Part shown: positions 1-5,222 of the stretch, piece after piece
How the letters are laid out: every line of letters begins with the position of its first letter
How positions within the stretch are numbered: the stretch's first letter is position 1
Assembly: GCA_029881615.1 (NCBI GenBank)
Contig: JAOUMF010000199.1
Span: forward strand, 1 to 5,222
Reading direction: 5' to 3'
DNA length: 5,222 bases
Origin: Alphaproteobacteria bacterium
GTDB taxonomy: Bacteria; Pseudomonadota; Alphaproteobacteria; UBA8366; JADFVY01
Made by a program: the position numbers and the translations under genes
Notes under the pieces: model-generated
Database searches by the model: none
The model's input: the letters and a program-made list of their open reading frames with translations, nothing else
Told to the model about the DNA's origin: nothing

Positions 1-807
1 CAGAATGGCGCCGCCGGCCGGCCCTGATTCCAGCAGCCTCACCGGAAAGCTTTGCGCCGTCGGAATCGTTACCAGATGCCCGCCCGATGTCATCATCAGG
101 CAGGGGCAGCCGAAGCCGGCTTTGCTTAGCCGGGTTCGGACATCTTCCAGATAGCGCGCCATCAGCGGCTGTACATAGGCATTCGCGCAGGCTGTCGATT
201 GGCGTTCATATTCGCGGATTTCCGGGCAAACCTCCGATGACAGCGTGATCGACAGGCCCGGCAATCTGTCGCGCAATATTTCCGCGATCCGCCGTTCATG
301 GCCAGGGTTGGCATATGAATGCAACAAGCCGATCGCCACGGCCTGAACGTCGGCGTCCCGCAAGATCGGTACGAGCGCCTCTACCGAGGATTCGTCGAGC
401 GGGGTGAGGATTTCCCCGAGGAAATCCACTCGCTCCATTACCGGCAAACGCAATTCCCGCGGAACCAGCGGCGGGCGTCGTTCGGCATTGATGTCGTACT
501 GATCGAAGCGATTTTCGTAGGCCATCTCCAGCGAATCGCGGTGGCCTTGGGTGACGACAAGCGCTGTTCGGGCGCCCTTGCGCTCAATCAGGGCGTTGGT
601 GGCCAGGGTGGTGCCGTGGATAATCAGCGCGATTTGCCCGGGCTCGGTGCCTGTCTCCGTCAGGACCTGGCGTACGCCGGTCATGAATGCGTCGGCCGGA
701 TTGTCGGGGGTTGTCAACACCTTCGCGCCATGATGCAAGCCGTCACGTTCCAGCACCACGTCGGTAAAGGTGCCTCCGATATCAACCGCCAGTCGCACCT
801 GTGTCAT
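1..807 (-). CDS. hyuA: Hydantoinase/oxoprolinase family protein, HyuA-type subunit, N-terminal part (3' end beyond window)
   Basis: The minus-strand frame is open from an ATG at 805-807 to the left edge, giving 269 residues of a family usually near 680-700. Visible in order: the ASKHA-type phosphate loop DIGGTFTD (residues 9-16), HGTTLATNAL (64-73), LLHSYANPGHE (161-171), SSEVCPEIREYER (190-202), MTSGGHL (239-245) and LLESGPAGG (258-266). These are hallmarks of the ATP-dependent HyuA/oxoprolinase A family, whose members hydrolyse cyclic amides such as hydantoins, N-methylhydantoin or 5-oxoproline, or carboxylate ketones, usually with a HyuB partner in the cytoplasm. The substrate cannot be told from this fragment. 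The start is supported by the position of DIGGTFTD close to the N-terminus and by a GGAAAAG element about six bases upstream. A hyuB partner is expected just past the left edge (inference). The family is near certain; the exact activity is not. Confidence 0.93.
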   Translation of the reverse strand, partial: MTQVRLAVDIGGTFTDVVLERDGLHHGAKVLTTPDNPADAFMTGVRQVLTETGTEPGQIALIIHGTTLATNALIERKGARTALVVTQGHRDSLEMAYENRFDQYDINAERRPPLVPRELRLPVMERVDFLGEILTPLDESSVEALVPILRDADVQAVAIGLLHSYANPGHERRIAEILRDRLPGLSITLSSEVCPEIREYERQSTACANAYVQPLMARYLEDVRTRLSKAGFGCPCLMMTSGGHLVTIPTAQSFPVRLLESGPAGGAIL

Positions 808-834
808 GTGAACTTTTCCATTCTGTTATTTGTG

Positions 835-885
835 GCAAGTTTTCTAGCAAGCGCGAACGCAAGGGGGAAGCAAGACTCTGCTTGC
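835..885. repeat. Phased GCAAG direct repeats with an inverted copy
   Basis: GCAAG occurs at 835-839, 847-851, 859-863 and 870-874, so the starts are 12, 12 and 11 bases apart, close to one helical turn. An inverted copy, CTTGC, lies at 881-885 and could pair with the last direct copy across a six-base loop; another lies at 933-937. The array starts 28 bases upstream of the hyuA start codon. Helically phased short repeats are typical of operator arrays bound by multimeric regulators, but that role is inference; the pentamer is short and some recurrence by chance is possible. Confidence 0.4.
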
Positions 886-909
886 GTGGACTGGCTGCGA
901 CCTAGCGCC

Positions 910-939
910 GCTATATCGTCAGGCTGGTTTTGCTTGCAA
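910..939 (-). promoter_or_regulatory. Candidate sigma70-type promoter for hyuA
   Basis: On the minus strand, TTGCAA (939 to 934) and TATAGC (915 to 910) are separated by 18 bases; each matches four of six consensus positions. It would give a leader of roughly 100 bases that includes the GCAAG repeat array. This is weak, found by eye, and better promoters may have been missed. Confidence 0.2.
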
Positions 940-981
940 ATTCGAGCGATTGCCTCCATATAGAACCCTATCAGCACGCGC

Positions 982-998
982 GCCGCCCTTGAGGCGGC
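982..998. other. Perfect 6-bp GC stem-loop
   Basis: GCCGCC (982-987) and GGCGGC (993-998) are perfect complements around the five-base loop CTTGA. The plus strand is followed only by a loosely T-rich stretch (ctactttctt) and the minus strand by GC-rich sequence, so it is not a clear terminator. It could be part of a structured leader or a small RNA together with the hairpin at 1043-1064. Confidence 0.35.
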
Positions 999-1042
999 CT
1001 ACTTTCTTAGGATATTAGGTGAGCTGAGAGCCGTTCGCCAGG

Positions 1043-1075
1043 GCGGGCGCAGGCGGTTGCCCGCGCGGTTTTGTT
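1043..1075 (+). terminator. Terminator-like hairpin followed by a T tract, no matching upstream gene
   Basis: GCGGGC (1043-1048) pairs with GCCCGC (1059-1064) around a ten-base loop. On the plus strand it is followed, after gcgg, by TTTTGTTT (1069-1076). That layout resembles a rho-independent terminator, although the loop is large and the T tract starts four bases after the stem. No recognised plus-strand gene ends before it, because the gene to the left is antisense, so it may end an unannotated short transcript or be coincidental. Confidence 0.3.
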
Positions 1076-1117
1076 TCGAGCTGCCACGACAACCTTCGCG
1101 CACTGATATGAACCAAA

Positions 1118-1123
1118 TATATT
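1118..1123 (+). promoter_or_regulatory. Candidate -10 element for the small-gene pair
   Basis: TATATT at 1118-1123 matches five of six -10 consensus positions and lies in the only AT-rich patch upstream of the gene starting at 1146. The hexamer 17 bases upstream, TTCGCG, is a poor -35. It would place the transcription start about 15 bases before the ATG. Confidence 0.25.
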
Positions 1124-1145
1124 TTTAACATTCGTTGCAAAGAGC

Positions 1146-1364
1146 ATGACTGACAGAAAATCCCGGAGCGACCATGCCGATGAAGCGCTGTCCGAAGAAG
1201 AAATCGACGCGGCGGCGGCAAGATTGAGCGAAGCCTGGTCCCGCGAGCCGGAAACGCATCGCGTTACCGAAACAGGCCAGATACTGCAGACGCTGGAAAA
1301 AGGCCGTTCGAACACTGTGGCGGTTGAGGTAAAGCGGTCGCGCCGTATCCCCCGGCGGGACTGA
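1146..1364 (+). CDS. Small charged protein of unknown function (72 aa)
   Basis: I do not recognise a family. The 72-residue product has an acidic N-terminal half (EALSEEEIDAAAARLSEAW around residues 13-31), likely helical, and a basic tail (KRSRRIPRRD). There is no signal peptide, membrane segment or cysteine, so it is probably a small cytoplasmic protein. The bases just before the ATG (AAAGAGC) place an AGAG only one base away, too close for a normal ribosome binding site, so initiation is weak or nearly leaderless. Support for it being real: it lies in an otherwise unassigned gap, its third codon positions are G/C-rich, and it is followed on the same strand by the zinc-ribbon gene. The antisense frame over the same interval lacks recognisable motifs. 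It might be cotranscribed with the next gene (inference). Confidence 0.55.
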   Translation: MTDRKSRSDHADEALSEEEIDAAAARLSEAWSREPETHRVTETGQILQTLEKGRSNTVAVEVKRSRRIPRRD

Positions 1365-1425
1365 TCAGCGGACGCAGTGGCAAAGAATGCGAGCGAATAA
1401 AGCGATGATAAGAAACGAGAATACC

Positions 1426-1608
1426 ATGAGCCTGGACACGGAAGGGCCGGAAATTTCGGCCAACGAAAACGGTGAAACCGAGCCGAGCCCGATGCATAAG
1501 GAAAAGACTCGCCGCTGTCTTGTCTGCAGCGAAGATTTTCTCAGCGCCTGGGCCGGCGAACGCGTTTGCAAGAAATGCCGTTCCAGCACCGCTTGGCGCC
1601 AAGGCTGA
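1426..1608 (+). CDS. Small zinc-ribbon protein, CxxC-CxxC (about 60 aa)
   Basis: The C-terminal half carries two cysteine pairs, CLVC (residues 31-34) and CKKC (48-51), separated by 13 residues with the pattern FLSAWAGERVC, and ends STAWRQG. This arrangement resembles a family of very small uncharacterised zinc-finger proteins common in alphaproteobacteria (recall, not a search). Four cysteines suggest one structural zinc ion; RNA, DNA or protein binding are all possible. The N-terminal half is acidic and probably disordered. I chose the ATG at 1426 because GAGA lies six bases before it and the upstream residues look unconserved; in-frame ATGs at 1387 (73 aa) and 1405 are alternatives. It starts 61 bases after the preceding small gene and ends 10 bases before the convergent SDR stop codon. 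Confidence 0.75.
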   Translation: MSLDTEGPEISANENGETEPSPMHKEKTRRCLVCSEDFLSAWAGERVCKKCRSSTAWRQG

Positions 1609-1618
1609 ACCGCGCCTC

Positions 1619-2377
1619 CTAACCTCGTCCGACGAACGGCATTTTCGTGGCCATGATGGTCATGAACTGGATATTGGCATCCAGCGGCAAGCTCGCCATG
1701 TGGACGATCGCGTCGGCGATATGCTGAACATCCATCGTCGGCTCGGGCTTCGTTGAGCCGTCGGCCTGGGGCACGCCTTTTGCCATTTTCTTCGTCATGT
1801 CGGTCGCGGCGTTGCCGATATCGATCTGGCCGACAGCGATGTTGTATTTCCGCCCGTCCAGCGAACATGTTTTCGTCAGCCCCGTGATCGCATGTTTGGT
1901 GCTGGTGTAGGGTGCCGAATTCGGGCGCGGCGCATGGGCCGAAATCGAACCGTTATTGATGATACGCCCACCCATCGGATCCTGCGATTTAAAGGCGCGG
2001 AAGGCTTCCTGCGAACAATAGAAGAAGCTGGAGAGGTTGATGTTCAGCGCTGCTTGCCACTGATCCGGTGTCAGGTCCTCAAAGGGCACGCCTGGCGTGA
2101 ACATGCCGGCATTGTTGAATAGCAGGTCGACGCCGCCAAAACGCTCTCTGGTTTTTGCGAACAGGTTGGCACAGCCCTCCGGGGTGCTGAGATCGCCCGG
2201 AACGGCAAGTCCCCGCGCGCCGTCGGCGCCGGCCAGGGCAAAGGTTTCCTCCAGCGCGTCCGCGCGACGTCCGCCAATGGCGACGGACCAGCCATTTCTC
2301 AACAACGTGATCGCCGTCGCGCGCCCGATTCCGCCGCTGCCGCCCGTGATTATGGCAACCTTGTCCGTTCCGCTCAT
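1619..2377 (-). CDS. Short-chain dehydrogenase/reductase (classical SDR, 252 aa)
   Basis: A complete SDR of normal length. It has the dinucleotide-binding TGGSGGIG (residues 11-18), an acidic D62 in GDLS, NNAG (88-91), a probable structural/catalytic N114 in LNINLSS, catalytic S144 in NNGSISA, and Y157 with K161 in YTSTK, so the N-S-Y-K tetrad is intact. It should be a soluble NAD(P)H-dependent oxidoreductase acting on an alcohol or carbonyl. R37-R38 after the second strand (GGRRAD) suggest NADPH preference, which is inference. After the active site the usual PG motif is replaced by [14 protein letters not shown] (182-194), a variant I associate with one uncharacterised SDR subgroup. The ATG is preceded by GGGAGA at normal spacing. 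It is divergent from the rhodanese gene; no pathway partner is visible, so the substrate is unknown. Confidence 0.95.
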   Translation of the reverse strand: MSGTDKVAIITGGSGGIGRATAITLLRNGWSVAIGGRRADALEETFALAGADGARGLAVPGDLSTPEGCANLFAKTRERFGGVDLLFNNAGMFTPGVPFEDLTPDQWQAALNINLSSFFYCSQEAFRAFKSQDPMGGRIINNGSISAHAPRPNSAPYTSTKHAITGLTKTCSLDGRKYNIAVGQIDIGNAATDMTKKMAKGVPQADGSTKPEPTMDVQHIADAIVHMASLPLDANIQFMTIMATKMPFVGRG

Positions 2378-2415
2378 TTTTCGTTTCTCCCAGATCCGAT
2401 CCGATACCTGCGCCT

Positions 2416-2444
2416 TTCATAGCCGGGCGCCGTGGCTAGTGCAA
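2416..2444 (-). promoter_or_regulatory. Candidate promoter for the SDR gene
   Basis: On the minus strand, TTGCAC (2444 to 2439) and TATGAA (2421 to 2416) are separated by 17 bases, with three and four consensus matches respectively. The predicted start would leave a leader of about 30 bases containing the GGGAGA ribosome binding site. A tandem GATCCG repeat lies in that leader (2394-2405 on the plus strand). Found by eye; moderate to low support. Confidence 0.3.
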
Positions 2445-2512
2445 CGCAATGCGATACTTCGGCGCTGCAATGGTTTATTATGGCGGTTACCATTTTCTGT
2501 CGGCCGACGAAT

Positions 2513-2869
2513 ATGAGCGAAGAGCATCCTCTGCCCGAAATTGACGCCGCAACTGCAAAAGTCTGGCTGGACGCGCGCACAGCAGTGCTGCTGGACGTGC
2601 GCGAGGCGAACGAGTTCGAGTTCGAGAACGTGCCGGGCTCGCTGCTGCTGCCATTGTCCTTTCTCGATGCGGAAACCTTCCCGCCGATCACCGATCGAAA
2701 GCTGATCGTCATGTGCGCCATCGGCAAGCGTTCGGCGGCGGCCCAGAAACAGCTTGCGGCGAGCGGTATCCCGAATCTCTATAATCTGGCGGGCGGTATA
2801 GATGGCTGGAAAAAGGCCGGCTATACCACACAAGGCGGCAAGTTCGAGTCGCTGGATTTCAGTATCTGA
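2513..2869 (+). CDS. Single-domain rhodanese-like sulfurtransferase (118 aa)
   Basis: One complete rhodanese domain: LLDVREANEFEFENVPGS (residues 26-43), the active-site loop CAIGKRS (68-74) with catalytic Cys68, and the closing LAGGIDGWKKAGY (92-104). Loop length fits sulfurtransferases carrying persulfide on the cysteine rather than phosphatase-type rhodaneses. It is probably cytoplasmic, as there is no signal peptide. The donor and acceptor are unknown; small rhodaneses like this serve in sulfur trafficking, cyanide detoxification or thiol stress. The frame is open back to an ATG at 2432, but I prefer ATG 2513 because MSEEHPLPEIDAATAKVWL is a normal rhodanese N-terminus; the longer versions add 27 or 11 residues without family support. 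No strong ribosome binding site precedes either start. It is divergent from the SDR and convergent with the membrane protein gene. Confidence 0.93.
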   Translation: MSEEHPLPEIDAATAKVWLDARTAVLLDVREANEFEFENVPGSLLLPLSFLDAETFPPITDRKLIVMCAIGKRSAAAQKQLAASGIPNLYNLAGGIDGWKKAGYTTQGGKFESLDFSI

Positions 2870-2947
2870 GTTGCGGCATTGGCGATGATTGCTTCTTGAC
2901 AACCTTGGTTGGGCCTGGTCGAGGGTATGTTAGTCAACCGCCGCAGC

Positions 2948-2959
2948 CGAAAATTTTCG
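2948..2959. repeat. 12-bp perfect palindrome between convergent genes
   Basis: CGAAAATTTTCG is a perfect 12-base palindrome two bases past the stop codon of the membrane protein gene, in the 92-base gap where it converges with the rhodanese gene. It has no loop, so it is a poor intrinsic terminator; it could be a protein-binding site or chance. No better terminator hairpin is visible in 2870-2961. Confidence 0.3.
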
Positions 2960-2961
2960 TG

Positions 2962-4512
2962 TCATAAAGGAACGTAAACCAGGAAAGACCCGGTTTCTTC
3001 AAGCAGGCGGTAGCGGGTCTCAATGATTTCGGTAAACGCAGCAAAAAAACGATCCTGATGCGTTTCCGATTCAATATCCGAGGTCAACACGATCATATCT
3101 ACCTCGCCGCGCCGCAGGCTGTCGATCAGCTGTGTCGGGTTCCAGCGTTTCTCCAACACCATTTGGGTCATGATGAAAGGCTGAAATAGTAATGGTTTGC
3201 CGGTTCTATGGAGCAGCGCCATGTCTTCCGAAATCACAGGGCCGTCTACAGATGCCACTAGCTCCATAACCCGCTGAGCGGAGGAGATACCGTCCTCTTT
3301 TATGTCATTGTGCTTGGTGACCCATCCGAAACTTGTCTGAAAACAAAGAATAAACAGGCCTAAATAGATCAGGCGGCGATGTTTGGCATGTTCCGGGTTC
3401 AGGCCCCGGCTGTTGACGAAGGTTGTTGCGCGTACGGTGATCAATCCGACCAAAAGCGCGCCGGCCGCCTCGAACTCGATGAAATAGTTGAATCCCGAAC
3501 CGGTTTTCCCGGATGCAATAACATTCAGCAGGCTGGCAGCCATAAACCCGGAAAACAGGACCAAGGAAATGTCGGGGCTGGTCTCGCGGCCGCCGGGAAT
3601 GGCTGTCGGACGCTGGCGCCGCATAAACAGGTAAGCCGGGCCAAAGAGCAACATCAACAGCTCCGCGGGTCTCCACAGAAATAGCTTCGAGATGTTTTCG
3701 AGGAACAGATCCCAGTGAAAGTTGTTGAGGTTATACGAAAATACATGCAGGAAAAATTGCTCGCCGTAGGTTGCGTATGTAATCGCAAGCCCGATTATGC
3801 CTGCCAGCACGGATATTGTGAATGCAATGTAGGTTTGCCGCCTGTCGATAAGAAACGCCGTTGCAAAGGTCGCGATTGCCGCTGCGATCATGTTTTGTTT
3901 TGTAAACACTGAGAGAACGAAGGCCAGCCCGAACCAGTAGGCCAGGTTTTTTCGGTCGATCGACAGTATGAAAAGCTGCATGCCCAGTAGCCCGAGCATC
4001 AGGGCCAGCGTATCGACCCGCGCCGTGACCGACCATAAGAAAATGGTGTACTGATTCAGGAAAAACAGGGCAGCGAGAATTCCGCCGAAGGCACGGACGG
4101 CCGGTGAATGGCCATGGCCTGGCAAGCTGTATATCAGCGTGAAGACGAGTAGGCCGCTGCCTAGTGCAGCGAGAAAGGAAACCAGTCTGCCGGCGGACAT
4201 AAGGTCGTCGATGAATGCGGTCATGAACCAGGAGGCAAAGTGATAGACCGGGGGGTAATTGCCTACCGCATAGGGGATTTCGTTGATCGGGCCGTACATG
4301 GACTCGCCGTTGCTTACGGCGTCGATCTGATACAGGATCGGCCCTTCGCCGTAGTCGAGGGTAACGGGATAGGTTATGAGTGTCAGGGAATGATCGAGAT
4401 GAGCTAGGGCGCTGATCAAATGAACGGCGAGCGCGGCTGTTACCACCAATATCATGGTCAGCGCGGCCTTTTTTTGTTTGGATATTCGCTGGACTCCTGT
4501 ATCGGCAGTCAA
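2962..4512 (-). CDS. Polytopic membrane protein, GT-C / family 39-like glycosyltransferase (up to 516 aa)
   Basis: The protein begins with a basic stretch (SKQKK, residues 11-15) and a first membrane segment (about 17-36), followed by an external loop with LDYGEGP (52-58) and NYPPVYH (85-91). Roughly ten further hydrophobic segments run to about residue 397, then a soluble C-terminal part (398-516). An acidic motif in the first loop, a YPP motif before the next helices, and ARVD (164-167) and TKQN (204-207) near helix ends match the general plan of GT-C enzymes such as ArnT/PMT-like family 39 proteins, which transfer sugars from polyprenyl-phosphate donors on the outer face of the inner membrane. 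Donor and acceptor are unknown, and a non-catalytic role is possible. The listed start is TTG; an in-frame TAA lies six bases upstream of it. See the finding on alternative starts. It stands alone, with no other polysaccharide genes, and looks less GC-rich than the hyu flanks. Confidence 0.8.
   Translation of the reverse strand: MTADTGVQRISKQKKAALTMILVVTAALAVHLISALAHLDHSLTLITYPVTLDYGEGPILYQIDAVSNGESMYGPINEIPYAVGNYPPVYHFASWFMTAFIDDLMSAGRLVSFLAALGSGLLVFTLIYSLPGHGHSPAVRAFGGILAALFFLNQYTIFLWSVTARVDTLALMLGLLGMQLFILSIDRKNLAYWFGLAFVLSVFTKQNMIAAAIATFATAFLIDRRQTYIAFTISVLAGIIGLAITYATYGEQFFLHVFSYNLNNFHWDLFLENISKLFLWRPAELLMLLFGPAYLFMRRQRPTAIPGGRETSPDISLVLFSGFMAASLLNVIASGKTGSGFNYFIEFEAAGALLVGLITVRATTFVNSRGLNPEHAKHRRLIYLGLFILCFQTSFGWVTKHNDIKEDGISSAQRVMELVASVDGPVISEDMALLHRTGKPLLFQPFIMTQMVLEKRWNPTQLIDSLRRGEVDMIVLTSDIESETHQDRFFAAFTEIIETRYRLLEETGSFLVYVPL
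4494..4498 (-). promoter_or_regulatory. Strong Shine-Dalgarno-like AGGAG inside the annotated 5' end of the membrane protein gene
   Basis: On the minus strand AGGAG lies 12 bases inside the frame if TTG at 4512 is used. Eight bases after it comes an in-frame ATA (4485-4483), giving a protein that starts just before the basic KQKK stretch. No ATG, GTG or TTG sits at that position. The best ribosome binding site therefore points at a codon that is almost never a start. Confidence 0.35.
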
Positions 4513-4751
4513 AGGATTTTATTCAGCCTGTAGTGAAAACAAGAAGCTACCCGCCATCCAGCTGTAAAAATCGTGGCCGGAGCGGTTAATGGGATATTGA
4601 GGCAATTACTCGGCCCCGATAGTTCCGTCAGATTGGCTGCTACCATTTAACATACTCAAATTGCCGCCGGAAACGTTAGATATTATCGTTCGGCCTTATT
4701 GAAAAACAAGTAAAGGATTATAGAGGTCAGCTTGTGAAATTTAACGCGGTA
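4513..4751 (-). promoter_or_regulatory. AT-rich intergenic region between hyuB and the membrane protein gene
   Basis: No coding region is supported in these 239 bases. Promoter-like elements on the minus strand include an exact TATAAT (4722 to 4717) without a good -35. There is also TTGTTT (4709 to 4704) with GATAAT (4687 to 4682) spaced by 16 bases. Either would give the membrane protein gene a leader of about 170-200 bases. No hairpin with a T tract follows the hyuB stop, so readthrough from hyuB cannot be excluded. Confidence 0.4.
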
Positions 4752-5222
4752 TCATATTTTCCGCTTCGCTCGTAATTCCACTGTTGCCGCCTCGTCCACC
4801 TTGGCCCCGGCCACGATCACCCCAAACATTTCCTCGGCCTCGCCGTTCGAGTAGTAGCCGCGATACAAATCCCGCAGCACGGCCTCCGGATCTCGCTTCA
4901 TCGGGTCGCCGAAGCCGCCGCCGCCGGGCGTGGAGACATGAACGCGGTCGCCTTCCTTGATCTGGATGTCCTGATCCTTCGACAGATGAGGCGGGATATA
5001 GTCGGGCTGGCCGGTGCGTTCGATGCGAACCTTGTTGGGCCCTCCGTCCTTGCCGCCCAGCGCGCCCTGCGGGCCGTATCGGCCATGGTCCATGACGAAG
5101 GACGCGCGGGCCTCGCCGCGCCGGATCTTGACCGTGTAATTGACTCCGAACCCACCGCGATGCTCGCCCGCGCCGCCGGAGCCTTCATATAGAGAATACT
5201 GCTCGATCAGCACCGGATAGCG
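4752..5222 (-). CDS. hyuB: Hydantoinase/oxoprolinase family protein, HyuB-type subunit, C-terminal part (5' end beyond window)
   Basis: The frame is open from the right edge to a TGA at 4752-4754 and encodes the last 156 residues of a family usually near 550-600. It begins RYPVLIEQYSLYEGSGGAGEHRGG, here split as RYPVLIEQYSL and GSGGAGEHRGG, the conserved HyuB block. It continues with the glycine-rich STPGGGGFGDP and then DPEAVLRDLYRGYYS, the usual C-terminal motif. It should pair with a HyuA subunit in ATP-dependent hydrolysis of hydantoin- or oxoproline-like rings, or in a related carboxylase. The specific substrate cannot be read here. Its HyuA partner is expected beyond the right edge (upstream), because the gene downstream is a membrane protein. 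The reading frame shows no disruption. Confidence 0.93.
   Translation of the reverse strand, partial: RYPVLIEQYSLYEGSGGAGEHRGGFGVNYTVKIRRGEARASFVMDHGRYGPQGALGGKDGGPNKVRIERTGQPDYIPPHLSKDQDIQIKEGDRVHVSTPGGGGFGDPMKRDPEAVLRDLYRGYYSNGEAEEMFGVIVAGAKVDEAATVELRAKRKI

Larger units (their letters stand above)
808..1145. promoter_or_regulatory. Non-coding divergent intergenic region between hyuA and the small plus-strand genes
   Basis: This stretch of about 340 bases has no ORF I can support; frames crossing it are antisense extensions of neighbouring genes. It separates divergently transcribed units, so promoters for both directions should lie here. It holds four GCAAG motifs spaced 11-12 bases apart (835-874) with inverted CTTGC copies at 881-885 and 933-937. 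It also holds two GC-rich hairpins (982-998 and 1043-1064) and an AT-rich patch at 1115-1130 just before the first small gene. None of these elements matches a named regulatory site that I recognise. Confidence 0.6.

Noticed and set aside
319..963. Long plus-strand open frame of 214 codons
   Set aside because: It is antisense to hyuA over most of its length; the hyuA frame carries all the family motifs and this product has none.
1007..1315. Minus-strand open frame of 102 codons opposite the first small gene
   Set aside because: It has no recognisable motif and low-complexity Ala/Ser content; the plus-strand frame fits better with the following gene, although neither is proven.
1365..1868. 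Minus-strand open frame of 167 codons spanning the zinc-ribbon gene and the SDR 3' end
   Set aside because: It is out of frame with the SDR and antisense to the zinc-ribbon gene; the product is arginine-rich with no domain, typical of a shadow frame in GC-rich DNA.
2417..2902. Minus-strand open frame of 161 codons opposite the rhodanese
   Set aside because: The plus strand encodes a complete rhodanese with its active-site loop, so this is a shadow.
2896..2931. TTGACA followed by TATGTT as a promoter between convergent genes
   Set aside because: The spacing is 24 bases, too long for a sigma70 promoter, and no plus-strand gene follows.
4519..4557. Short minus-strand ORF (ATG to TAA, 12 codons) just before the membrane protein gene, as a leader peptide
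   Set aside because: No ribosome binding site, no run of regulatory codons and no attenuator hairpin; any short ORF of this size is expected by chance.
4938..5192. Plus-strand open frame of 84 codons at the right end
   Set aside because: Antisense to hyuB, whose conserved glycine-rich motifs are clear in the minus frame.
1..5222. Insertion sequence, integron, CRISPR array or defence island in the interval between the hyu genes
   Set aside because: No transposase, integrase, terminal inverted repeats, target-site duplication or spaced long repeats could be seen by eye, and no gene resembles a known defence component.

Overview
The window looks like chromosomal DNA from a Gram-negative, moderately GC-rich alphaproteobacterium. 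This is inferred from the codon choice, from a 60-residue zinc-ribbon protein of a type common in that class, and from hydantoinase/oxoprolinase genes. No taxonomic marker gene is present, so the assignment is tentative.

Layout, left to right. Positions 1-807 (minus) hold the N-terminal 269 residues of a HyuA-type hydantoinase/N-methylhydantoinase A/oxoprolinase; the gene runs off the left edge. Positions 808-1145 are a non-coding divergent region with regularly spaced GCAAG motifs, two GC-rich hairpins and weak promoter-like sequences. Next come two small plus-strand genes: a charged 72-residue protein of unknown function (1146-1364) and a CxxC...CxxC zinc-ribbon protein (about 1426-1608). 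They converge on a complete classical short-chain dehydrogenase/reductase (SDR) gene on the minus strand (1619-2377). Divergent from the SDR across a shared 135-base intergenic region is a single-domain rhodanese (2513-2869, plus). This converges with a large polytopic membrane protein resembling GT-C / family 39-like glycosyltransferases (2962-4512, minus), whose start codon is unclear. A 239-base AT-rich gap separates it from the C-terminal 156 residues of a HyuB-type hydantoinase/oxoprolinase subunit (4752-5222, minus), which runs off the right edge.

The two hyu fragments lie on the same strand, but the HyuB end is upstream of the HyuA start, with about 3.9 kb of unrelated genes between. 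The usual order is hyuA then hyuB, so these are probably the inner ends of two separate hyu operons, or one rearranged locus. The genes between show no shared pathway: the SDR and rhodanese are generic enzymes, the membrane protein is probably an envelope glycosyltransferase, and the small proteins are unassigned. I see no CRISPR array, tRNA, rRNA, transposase, integrase or phage gene, and no convincing new multi-gene system. The most interesting points are the hyu arrangement, the phased repeats plus possible small RNA in 808-1145, and the start-site puzzle of the membrane protein.
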